Source of the DNA: Bemisia tabaci
Lineage: Eukaryota > Arthropoda > Insecta > Hemiptera > Aleyrodidae
Length of the DNA: 64,000 bases
Direction: 5' to 3'
Assembly: GCF_918797505.1 (NCBI RefSeq)
Contig: NC_092795.1
Location: 16,665,131 to 16,729,130 of the forward strand
The number at the start of each line of letters is the position of its first letter. Within the stretch, counting starts at the first letter, position 1. Positions 22,799 through 34,700 of the stretch are shown piece after piece. The notes under the pieces were generated by a model. That model saw nothing but the letters and a program-made list of their open reading frames with translations, did no database searches and had not been told where the DNA came from. The position numbers were made by a program, and so were the translations under genes.

Positions 22799-25700
22799 CT
22801 AAAACAAATACAACGACACAATAAAGACTCCTTCCCAAGTAGCATTTTTCAATGTAAAAGTTGCCACAAGTTGAAACAATGTTGGTATTCTGCCCTGCTA
22901 AGGAAGAACGCCGTATGAACATTCGAGAGTTGCCCAATTTCCCTTGATGAAACATGAATTTTTGACGACATTTACGTACATTTTTCTTTGAAATCTTCAG
23001 ATATTTTAGAGTAAATTGAGTTAAAAATAGTCTGAAAATTTTGGGGAAAAATATTCACAATTTTCCTAGAAAATTCGGTTTTTATCGAAGGAAACTTGGC
23101 AACGTCTGAAGGCTCATACGGCGTTCTTCCTTAGCATGGCAGTATTAGTTGCAACATCGGTCAACTTTTGGTAGATAAGTGCCGATTTTCGGCGATCCGA
23201 TCGGAAGACAAAGTTGTGACCTGCTGAGATCGCAAATTTGCTGAACCGAAGTTGTTTAAAATCTAAGATAGGCAACCAGCAATGCTTTGAAGTTGAAACA
23301 TGTTTCAACTTAATTGCAACTAGTTCCAACAATGATAGGTCCTTCGGGGGAGAGAGTAGGCAATCTGCACATCAATCCATTAGTTGCAAGAATTAAACGA
23401 TTTTGTTGCAAGTTGCTGCAACCTCTGCTACTTGGGTTTAAGCTCTAAGGCCTTGTCTCCACGAGACGTTTTCATGAGCTTTGGGCTACGGTCGAATCGT
23501 GGAAATGAAATTTCGGGCACCTTTTGTACTTACCGTCCCCATGGGATGGTGGATGGTGGGAAGTTCATATAACAAGTTTGCGTGGGAAGATGAATTGGTA
23601 AAATTTTCGTATTTTACCGGAGTTAAGATAATAATTCAACATGACTGAGAAAGGAGAATTTACACACAAATTTTTTGATGCTTCGCCTGAGAGTGCTCAA
23701 AGAGCTGATTTCGCGATGGTTTTTACAATTTTCTCTGATATTGGACATAGAATTAAAATAGATTTGAAAGTGAGAAAATGCACCGCCTAATGACGTCACC
23801 TTGCGGCATTTCCCATTTACACGTATGTATTTTAGCAGACTAAATTGTTTTGTCATATCTCCTCCAATAATTGTTCAATTTATGAACCAAGAGTGTCCTC
23901 GTGTTCAGTTTACTCAGTAGTTTCCACTTAAACGCGAAGTTCATCGCATTTTGGACACCTGCAAATTCTAAATTATACTTGTTTAATAAACAAACACCTG
24001 CAACAGGAACGCCCTGGTAAAAATTGGCGATAAGAGCTGCGTTTCAAAATACCATTGGAGTTCTTATAGTTGACTGAAGAGGGCGATAGAAAATCATATA
24101 GCTGGCTGTAGAAAGTGGAAAAAATCATACGGCCGGGCTACACGAAGCGATAAAAAATTATACAGCCGGGCTATAGTTCCTATCGCCGGGCTTTACACTT
24201 TATCGCCTGGTTGTCGCTTTGGAGTTGTTGGAAGTCATGAGTTGAAAAACGCAGACTCCGCGAGATTAAATATCAGAGCCTAACATAAAGCGGAGCGGCG
24301 GCGCACCGGCGCCTACAAACCTAACAGGGATACTTCACGCATTGCGCAATGCGTGAAGTATCCCTGTTAGGTTTGCAGGCGCCAATTGGTAAAATTTTCG
24401 TATTTTACCGGAGTTAAGATAATAATTCAACATGACTGAGAAAGGAGAATTTATACACAAATTTTTTGATGCTTCGCCTGAGAGTGCTCAAAGAGCTGAT
24501 TTCGCGATGGTTTTTACAATTTTCTCTGATATTGGACATAGAATTAAAATAGATTTGAAAGTGAGAAAATGCACCGCCTAATGACGTCACCTTGCGGCAT
24601 TTCCCATTTACACGTATGTATTTTAGCAGACTAAATTGTTTTGTCATATCTCCTCCAATAATTGTTCAATTTATGAACCAAGAGTGTCCTCGTGTTCAGT
24701 TTACTCAGTAGTTTCCACTTAAACGCGAAGTTCATCGCATTTTGGACACCTGCAAATTCTAAATTATACTTGTTTAATAAACAAACACCTGCAACAGGAA
24801 CGCCCTGGTAAAAATTGGCGATAAGAGCTGCGTTTCAAAATACCATTGGAGTTCTTATAGTTGACTGAAGAGGGCGATAGAAAATCATATAGCTGGCTGT
24901 AGAAAGTGGAAAAAATCATACGGCCGGGCTACACGAAGCGATAAAAAATTATACAGCCGGGCTATAGTTCCTATCGCCGGGCTTTACACTTTATCGCCTG
25001 GTTGTCGCTTTGGAGTTGTTGGAAGTCATGAGTTGAAAAACGCAGACTCCGCGAGATTAAATATCAGAGCCTAACATAAAGCGGAGCGGCGGCGCACCGG
25101 CGCCTACAAACCTAACAGGGATACTTCACGCATTGCGCAATGCGTGAAGTATCCCTGTTAGGTTTGCAGGCGCCAATTGGTAAAATTTTCGTATTTTACC
25201 GGAGTTAAGATAATAATTCAACATGACTGAGAAAGGAGAATTTATACACAAATTTTTTGATGCTTCGCCTGAGAGTGCTCAAAGAGCTGATTTCGCGATG
25301 GTTTTTACAATTTTCTCTGATATTGGACATAGAATTAAAATAGATTTGAAAGTGAGAAAATGCACCGCCTAATGACGTCACCTTGCGGCATTTCCCATTT
25401 ACACGTATGTATTTTAGCAGACTAAATTGTTTTGTCATATCTCCTCCAATAATTGTTCAATTTATGAACCAAGAGTGTCCTCGTGTTCAGTTTACTCAGT
25501 AGTTTCCACTTAAACGCGAAGTTCATCGCATTTTGGACACCTGCAAATTCTAAATTATACTTGTTTAATAAACAAACACCTGCAACAGGAACGCCCTGGT
25601 AAAAATTGGCGATAAGAGCTGCGTTTCAAAATACCATTGGAGTTCTTATAGTTGACTGAAGAGGGCGATAGAAAATCATATAGCTGGCTGTAGAAAGTGG

Positions 25701-28700
25701 AAAAAATCATACGGCCGGGCTACACGAAGCGATAAAAAATTATACAGCCGGGCTATAGTTCCTATCGCCGGGCTTTACACTTTATCGCCTGGTTGTCGCT
25801 TTGGAGTTGTTGGAAGTCATGAGTTGAAAAACGCAGACTCCGCGAGATTAAATATCAGAGCCTAACATAAAGCGGAGCGGCGGCGCACCGGCGCCTACAA
25901 ACCTAACAGGGATACTTCACGCATTGCGCAATGCGTGAAGTATCCCTGTTAGGTTTGCAGGCGCCAATGCGCGTTTCGCGCTCTCTGCCTGCCCGCCGCG
26001 CCGCAGCGTGCCACGGTGTCTGAAGCAACTATTTCACACCAGAGGTATTGCACAATATCATAAGTAATTGAAGAAGCTCCAACATAATAGGAATGTTAGG
26101 CATCCTTTAAAAGAACGGAGCTTTCCTCGCAAAATAAATCAAAATACTGCGGCCCAAAAAGAGAGCGTTAGTCCAAAAACTCACTAAGTCCTAGCATCCG
26201 TAATCAGTAACGTTTAGCATACACTTTATCGCCAGGCTGTTGCTTAGTAACCATCGGCTATAAAAGGCCATAAGAAATTGTGTTGCCGGCTATAGAAGCT
26301 ATTGGAAATCTTACAGCTAGCTGTAGGTCTATGGTATTTTGGAACACAGATTCTACTGCAAATTTTTTACCAGGGCGACAATATATCACATGATTTACTT
26401 TCACTTCTTCCTCCTCTCTCAGTCAGTTAGGTCCTCTACAGGGACTGGTTTGTACTACGATTGATATGGAGTTAGTCAATAACTGTCCCAACTTCGCAAG
26501 GGAGACTTTTCCCTTAGAAAAATCCCATGAAAACGTCCCATGAGAAATAGGTCTTACACAAAGAGGAAAATTTTCGGTTATTCGAATCGTTAAGTTTGGT
26601 TGGTAAAAAGGTCGGTTTTCGTGACGGAGGCCTTAGTCCTCCAAGCAGGGTTGTCATATTGAATGGTATAATGTGGATATTTTATACGGGTTAAATAGGA
26701 GAGAGAGCTGATTTTCAGCACTTTCTGTTAACAATGCAAGACTAAAAGGAAGCGCATATTGCATTGATTGGTTCGTAAATCGGACGATGTTTTCTCTCGA
26801 TGTTAAACTCAGGCATGTTCTTCAAACAAAGTGACTACACATGAGACAGCATTGAGAAATAGGTACTATTACATTGTTCCAAACGATGAAACACGTATAT
26901 TTTTATGGAGATCTATTCTCATCTTCGTAAGCACTTAATTGTTTCTAGACGACGCACTACATGCGCCGGAAATATTTAAATACCGCACATTTGCACCATA
27001 TTGTTCGTGTACTCAACGCTTTTACGAACTACAACTCCCTGCCCGAAAAGGTGCGATTTAGGAATTCCGTCTTTAATGACGGCAAATACGTCGAATTTTT
27101 GAGATCTCGACTCATGGTTTAATATGACTCATTTGACACACATTGCACTGACTTGCAGACTCATTCAGACGAGTGTTTTCATGCACATCGATGGGTTATC
27201 TAAATACAATCCGAAGAGAGGAAGTTTGAGTGAAGGGAGGGATGTGTGAAATAGAAAACTTAAAAATTATATCAAAGCATGTATGAGAAGGAACCAGACC
27301 AATCCTAGAAGATAAAACCTGTGACATACATGAAAAGAGATGCTGCTTCCTTCATCTCAAATCTAAAAGGCAAGAAGAGGGTGATAGCTTTGAGCCGATA
27401 GAAAGCAGTTTTGAGTGTGCATCTAAATTCTCTACGTAGCACAGTTTTTAGAAAAATGATTATCTAGCCATTTTTAAGGGATCATTGAAAACAAAAATTT
27501 ATTTAAATTAATCGAACGAGGAACCAAAATTTAAAGTTAGTATTTTTTAAGGTTAGCTAAGAAAATGTAAATTGCACGAGCTGAGTCCTTCAGTGCTGAG
27601 GACGCTTACGTAAAAAAAGGTTGTCATGCAGCTGCTCATTGGGTCGATTTATTTTAGATGAGCGCAATTTATTAGACGATCATTAGATTACAGTTTATGG
27701 GAAGTCTTCATACAGAAAAATAATAAATTAAATTCGTTAGCTCTCGGTTTTGTTTTTGCTGGAATTTCATCATCGCGTTAATGTTGACCCACATAAATCA
27801 CGTTTACAAGGACGGATGTGTTATTTGAGAACCAAGAAATCCGCAAATCCATATTACTCTGCTTACATTATTTTTTCGGCTTTTTCTCCTAAATTTTACT
27901 TTACGTTGATCAGATCTACCTTTATTTTTTTGGAAGTATTTTTTCGCCACATCGAATGTAACTAGACATTATGAAGCTCACTAAAGAGCTTTTCACTACG
28001 AGAGAAAGTTCATTACCTCATCATGACATTTGGAGTCTCGCCTTGGAATAGAAATGCAAGAGGCCAACTGATCCAGGTAGCACTGAAATGAAAGAAAATG
28101 AATTTTGAAAGTAAATGACTATTTCCCTTGATCTCAAAAAAGCAGACGAATCAAGGTCAAACTCTAAACCACCCACAATTTGATTATGCATGCTTTCATC
28201 AGAATGAAGAAAAGGAGAATTTAGGGCTGGTTTGAAAGAAATATAGGTAGTGATTGATTAGGGATGAAAAAGAACATGCGGCAAATCATGGAGAGTAGAA
28301 AGTTTGACGATGATCCCCCTCTTCTTTATCTGCACAAGGGAATGATATAGATAATAGGACTTCACAGACAAAAGAAAACAAATAAAAAAACGAAAAAGCA
28401 AATCGGAGCAAATGACATGCAGCCAGCAGCAACAGCACTTTCACGTCACTACAATTCGGACATAACAACATGACAACCCAAGCAAAAGGAGAATATCCTC
28501 CATTCTTTTTCTTGTCTTTCGCGTCTAGTAAAATTGATTACGGGGGTAGCTCTGCAGGAACTCAATTTAATATGTCACATTTGTGCATTAAAGACACATT
28601 CATTTGATCAGAGAGGGGGAAGGTGTGGGCTGATTCAGGCACGGTCGGCACAAACCGCATTTTAGCGCCTACAAGACTCCAGGACTACTTCATGCATTGC

Positions 28701-31700
28701 GCCAAACAGCACGGTTAGCCCGGACGCACATTAGCGCCTACAAGACTCTGAGAATACTTCATGCATTGCACCAAACGGTGCGGTCGGCTCAAAGCGCATA
28801 GTACAGGACTCTAAAAACACTTCACGCACAGCGCGTTTACTACATTGCTCACTTTAATCGGTGAAGATTCGTAATTTCTTAGTGCTGGACCTACCGCGGT
28901 GTACACATTTTCGACTTGTGTACAGATTTTACACCTCTGAGTGGCACATTAGTGTATTGAGTCATTGACGTCGGAGTTAGTCCGTCTTTTTCTGATCGAC
29001 TGTCGTTACAACGTGAACTTTTCTATATAACGCGGAAATCGGCCGCTACTTTGAGTCCTTATTATAGAGAAGATTACTGCACATGTTTTCAGCTTCAGAT
29101 TATTACTTTTCCACCGCAGATTTTCATTGCTCGTACTTAAAAGCAGAAATAAAATATTTTTGATATTTGAGGTAGCCACCGGAAATTTTTGAATGAGTTA
29201 AGTAAACTTCACTCATCTCGGGAATGTGTGTACAATACTCGCATATTTACATGGTTGATGAGCAAATTAAAATCGAAAACACAGGAAAATGCGGAAACGA
29301 GGCTAAAATACAAAATACACAGGCAGGACTTTTCGGTGCCTTACGGCACCATTATCAACTGCTAAAAGAGAACCAAAAATAAAAAAGAAATTGAAATAAC
29401 AATCCAACAAACGGCGTAACATGTTTGTTGTATTTCGTGCCTTGTTGTTAATTTTGTTATCACTGCAGTCTCATTCCAATACCAATTTCAACATGTAACG
29501 CCGTTTGTTGGATTTTTATTTTAACTTCTTTTTTATTTTTAATTCTATTTTAGCAGTTGATAATGGTGCCGTAAAGTGCCAAAACGTCCTGCCTGTGTAT
29601 TTTGTATTTTAGCCTTGTTTCCGCATTTTCCTGTGTTTCCGATTGTCGTTTCCGTTTCGGGCTGCTTCTACAAGTCTCTTTGTTTCCACTGAGCAAATTA
29701 CTGTGAATTTTCTCGACATTACATTTTCGTGACAAAATACTAATTTGCACAAGTTTGTCAAACAGGGTTTTCTATGCGGAAGAAATTGCTCAACATGTTG
29801 CCCATCAATCATAATTGGGCGGAAAGTAGTGTTAATCTTTGGAAATGACTTCCACACTACGGGGAGTCTATAAGGCAAGGTGAGCCGGGAAATTTATAAT
29901 CATCTGCCCGCATTTCCGGCTCAAAGAAAGGCGTGGATATTGCTGGACACGGCAGGAGCAACAAAATGCATATAAACTTGTTTTATGACGACATTAAAGG
30001 GTGCGGTTTTGATGCCCTACAGGTTCGAATTTTTACAAGGAGACGATTCGTTCCGTGAAGCGTTAAAGTTAACGAGGATGAATGGACATGGTGCCCTCTG
30101 TTTACCATATTTTCATCAGTATACTCACAGGAAGGCCAAACATATGTATTTACACGATGACTGAATGAAAGGCCAAAGTTGCAGAAAAAAGAAAAAAAAA
30201 TAAATTTTCAACACGATAAGACGTGAATGAAAAAATTGACAAAGTTGCCAAATTTTGTGATATGATACGATATTGTATTTACGGCGATTCGAGAGTCGGA
30301 AACTTTGAGTCGAAATTACACGGGATAAATCGCACGCCAGTTCAGTTATGCAGTTTCACAAAATGTAAATAATTTTTTGTTTGATAATTCTGTATCATAA
30401 ACTTTTACTTTGTGCGTTTCAGTGGAAAAATTCGACGAACACGTAATTTTAAATTGGTGTGGAATGCTCAAAGCATGACGAGAACTTAGGTGCGGATCTA
30501 ACGAGACAACTTGGAAGCGAGGTTGCCATCGTGTAGAGCAAACTTTTGTTTTGCAACTTTTAAATGGACAATTTGACGACAACGCAACTTGACAAAACTG
30601 GCAAAAGCTCAAAGTATAGTGGAAACTCGTCTGCAGACTCTGGCGGGAAGCTTTTAAGACTTACGTTGGCGTGGTGGGCTCCTCGCTGGGCTCATCCTCG
30701 ATGATGTCATCGATCTCACTCGCCGAGAAGCGATTTGAGAAGCGTGACGAAGTGGGGTGTGCCATCGTTGGGTTGTAGATTTTTGGGTCGCTCACCATTC
30801 GGACGAAGAAGGACCGTTTGTAGGCTAGATCCTTTTTCCTCTTCACCATCTCAGACACCTCGTCCGAGACAATCTGTACAGAAAATTTGAAGTTAATATT
30901 ATATTAAATGTTTCTCGGTGGCTGTAGGCTCTTCTACTGGAGTAAAAGCCACTAAAATATAAAAAAAAAAGAATTTTGAGGTTATATTTTCAGTAGACTT
31001 ATATGTACAGTTTCATGATTGATGAGAGGATTCATAGATGAAGGCGTTCAGTGACTATTTTTTCTCTCTTTTCTTCTTCTTTTTTCTCTTCTTTGTTTTT
31101 TTTTCCTTTTTTCTTTTTTTCTTTTTTTAATTTTTTTCTTCTTTTAATGAGATATCTTATGTGGCAGAGGCTCAAAAAATGGTTCATAAAAATATTTAAA
31201 AATTGTAAAAAAAAAGTGTTAGTGGGTGGATTTTAAAACACCCACCGTTTTTTAATTTAACAACCCCGTGAGAATTGTAACATTGAAAATGCCGGCAGAT
31301 ATTGTTAAATATTATAATGAAGCTGCACACATACGATCTTTAAAAAGCTTGCTCAGCTTTTTTAGGAATTCTTTAAATTTATAATATTTAGCAAAATATT
31401 CTTTGCCTCTAGTTTTATTACAAGTAGGTATTTAATATTACTTTAGCTGTTAGAATGTTTAACCTTCGCGTGTTTTTTCAAATTCCATCGCTTTTCCTAT
31501 AGTTAAATTTTAATTGCTTACGAGTCTCTGGCTGCAAAAAGCAGTCACTTAAAGTACAATTGGACGCATTTATTCTAAAAAGAGCTATGATGCGCGCAAA
31601 CTCTATGCACATAGTTCCTTTTAGCATAAATACATCAAATTTGTTTCAGGGTGTGCTACTCAGACACATCAAGCACTATAACTCCTAAAGTTCATTTCAA

Positions 31701-34700
31701 TACGTCAATATTCGAGTTGAAAGTTTATTTGTTCGTAAATCTATTTAACTTTTTGGCTTGAAACGCATTTTCTTCAAAATATCTTAACTTTTTCATCTCT
31801 AATATCCTTAACAAATTATAAAATGGGGAAATTAGCAGTCAGCGGGGATGAAAGGAACGACGAAAAGCTGAAGTAAATTAGTGGCAATATGGCAGTAATG
31901 GATGCAGCAATGCACGCGTTCTTATTTTTTGGTAGATAAGACGAAAAATTGGAAAGAGGGCCGATAAGCATACTGTTAACTTTGAAAGTGCAGTCGAACC
32001 GTTAGAAAACATAGCCATTCTTGTTTTGGAATAGAATTACCTATTAAAAGCACGGAAACAATTGTAGGTCAAATTAAAGAGAAGCAGAATACAGCACAGA
32101 AAAACGATACTTTAAGGGTTTGAAGTAACACTTACGCTGTGCAGATTCTTGTGGATTTTTGAGCTATGAGACTTCTCACATCAGTTTTCTCGAGACTTGT
32201 TTATTTTCCGATCAAAACAAGTACTGCACTCGTTATTAATTCCTGGGAACCGTAATCTTAGGCATGAAAATTTACTATTTCAAGAGAATATTAGCGTCGC
32301 CAAAATAGCTGCGTACATCATTGGATCTCCATATTTAGAATAACGCGTAGTCTTAAAGTTGAAAAAGTTTTTAATCGATTAAAAGTTAATACGAAAGTGC
32401 TGTATAAAAGAGGCATCATTTACTTATCACCCAATAAATGCCCTGGTAAAAATAAGCCATACAAATTACCTATAGCCCGGCCATAGGAAAAATCCTATGG
32501 TAAATTGAAACATGGCCTTTTGGCGATAGGAATTTTCTATAGCCGGCGATTGAGAATTCCTATGGCTGGCTGTAGGAATTCTCAATCGCCGGCTATAGAA
32601 AATTTAGGGGTTCGCAGCTAGGGGATGGTGGAAAAGGGATAATTGTGGAAATAAATTTTGAAACCATGAAAAATAATAATAATGAAACTACTGGGACGTA
32701 ATTTACCCGATTTTGAAGATTAGACATTTTTACCTACCTTAGGGATTGAACCCGGGACCTGCCTGACACAAACCGAAGACCCTAACCATTAAGCTATACC
32801 AGATGCTGCCTTCATGTGACGCAAAACCGATATTTAACGTCGATTTGAACGGGAAACTAGGATATTTTCAATCTGCCTGGATTTGTCCGTGTATTTATTT
32901 TACTTTTTACTTTACTATATTTTTTAAATTTATTTTATCGTTTTACTTGATTTATTTCCTTGCTGACTCTATTTTTTTCTTCACTCTATTTTATTTTTTC
33001 AAGTACTTCATTTTTTTTCTTAAATTATTTACTTCTTATTCCCTTATTTTGTTTTATTTTTTACTGTAATTTATTTTAATACTTCATCATGTTTACTTTT
33101 TAAATTCATTCTATTCTTTAACCTCATTTAGTTTCTTCCCTTATACTTTATTTTTTCTTCACCTCATTTTATTACTCCATCTCCTTGCTCCCTCTAATTT
33201 TTTACTTCAATTTAGTCTTTGACTTCATTTTATCATATATTTAATTTACTTTATTTGATTTCTCTTCTGTTGTCTCTGTAATTCTATTATTTCTGCTACT
33301 CTATTATTTCCACTATTCTATTCTATTATTTTACTTATTTAAACTTTAAATTTTTCATTTTCATCATTGGATTGGTAGGCCTAAAGGGAAGAAGAGACAG
33401 TATATAGCGCTAGTGCGAGAGAGAGATATCCTAGGTGCGCGTGACTTTGGGCCCAACTGAAGCTCCGGTGCGGAGTGCTTTGCGCACTCATGCAACACAT
33501 CTCAGCACCTATGCGCTGAATCTCACTCCCCTGTTCATTCTCAATCCGGATTTTCCGTTGGACGGAATCAACGATTTTTATCAGTGTATATGGCCGATTC
33601 AAATAAAAAAAAATCAAAATCAAATCAAATTTTGGAAAAGTAAGAATTATTGAGAAAAAATTGAAGAAAAATATTTTTAGAAAAGAAACCAGGATAGATT
33701 CACTGGCGCTTATGATGATTTTCGAAAAAAATTACTTTTTTAATTGCCCCTCGTGCACACGCGTATTTCCAATCGCCGGATACTGAACATTCTGTTGCCG
33801 GCTACAGATGGCTGTTTTGGCAGCGGATGGTTATTGCCGTTATCCACAAGTGGCCAGCTATTGAATGTCCTATCGCTGACTATTCACGGCTAACGCCGGC
33901 TGCAGAACGTTCTATCGCGGCCATTCGTGGCTATCGCTGGCTGTAGAACTTTCAATCGCCGCCTGTAGAACTTTCTCTCGCCAGCCATACGTGGCTATAG
34001 CCGGCGATTGAGCCTTCTATCGCCGGCCATTCGAGGCGATAGAGTTTTTTATCGCCGGCCATAAGGGCGATAAGAAAATCCTATCGCCAGCTATAAAAGC
34101 TATAGAAAATCCAACAGACGGCCATAAGATTTCTCTATCGCCTTTATGGCTTATTTTTACCAGGGTGATTAAATAATTAAATTTTCTTAAGACGGAATCG
34201 TTGGCAGTTTATGCGTATACAAATTATATGGGTACCACTTTCTTTTAAAAATGTATAAAAACTGATCCTTATAAAATCGTATAAAATCGAGCACCATCGT
34301 TAAAATTAAAGCTAATGGATACATATAAATACTGTAAAAAAGGAAAAATGTGGTATAAAATTGCCACAATTTTTAATGACTTAGTGAAAAAATGCCTAGT
34401 CGTAAAATATTTGCTTGTTCTCCATAACTAAAGCATGTGCGTATAAATGTATGAAACGAATATATTATGAGTGTTGTCTGCAGGGACTCAATATTTTAAG
34501 CAATATTAGAAATGAGAGTTACATGTTGATATTATAAAATACAGCAGGAAATGAAAGAAATGGATCGTTTAGCTGGGGACCCCGACGGTTTTAGGGAGAA
34601 ATTCATAGAAACGAGGACATAGACTAAGAATCAGGTAGAATTTCACCTCCTCTTGAATAAGCGATTCCTTCAGTGTTCGTTCACCATACTCCTTGATGAT

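Larger units (their letters stand above)
26376..30664 (-). other. Tdc intron sequence with scattered repeats
   Basis: No exon recognised. It contains the short repeats at 28660-28830 and the palindromic element at 29272-29643, both listed separately. The rest is AT-rich and unremarkable. Confidence 0.4.
30874..34646 (-). other. Tdc intron
   Basis: Contains a T-rich tract at 31065-31145 and the CCCTGGTAAAAATAAGCC element at 32441-34165. No further exon seen. Confidence 0.5.

Noticed and set aside
23623..25438. A 77-codon minus-strand frame repeated three times, as if a tandem gene family
   Set aside because: It repeats only because the 791-bp unit repeats. It has no domain, and near identity extends equally to non-coding parts of the unit.
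23593..25965. CRISPR-like array
   Set aside because: The repeats are 791 bp and contiguous with no variable spacers, in an insect genome.
32733..32805. Functional tRNA gene
   Set aside because: A and B boxes are present, but the ends do not form an acceptor stem.
33381..33623. Open frame inside the 32.4-34.2 kb element
   Set aside because: No domain; it overlaps another frame on the opposite strand in repeat DNA.
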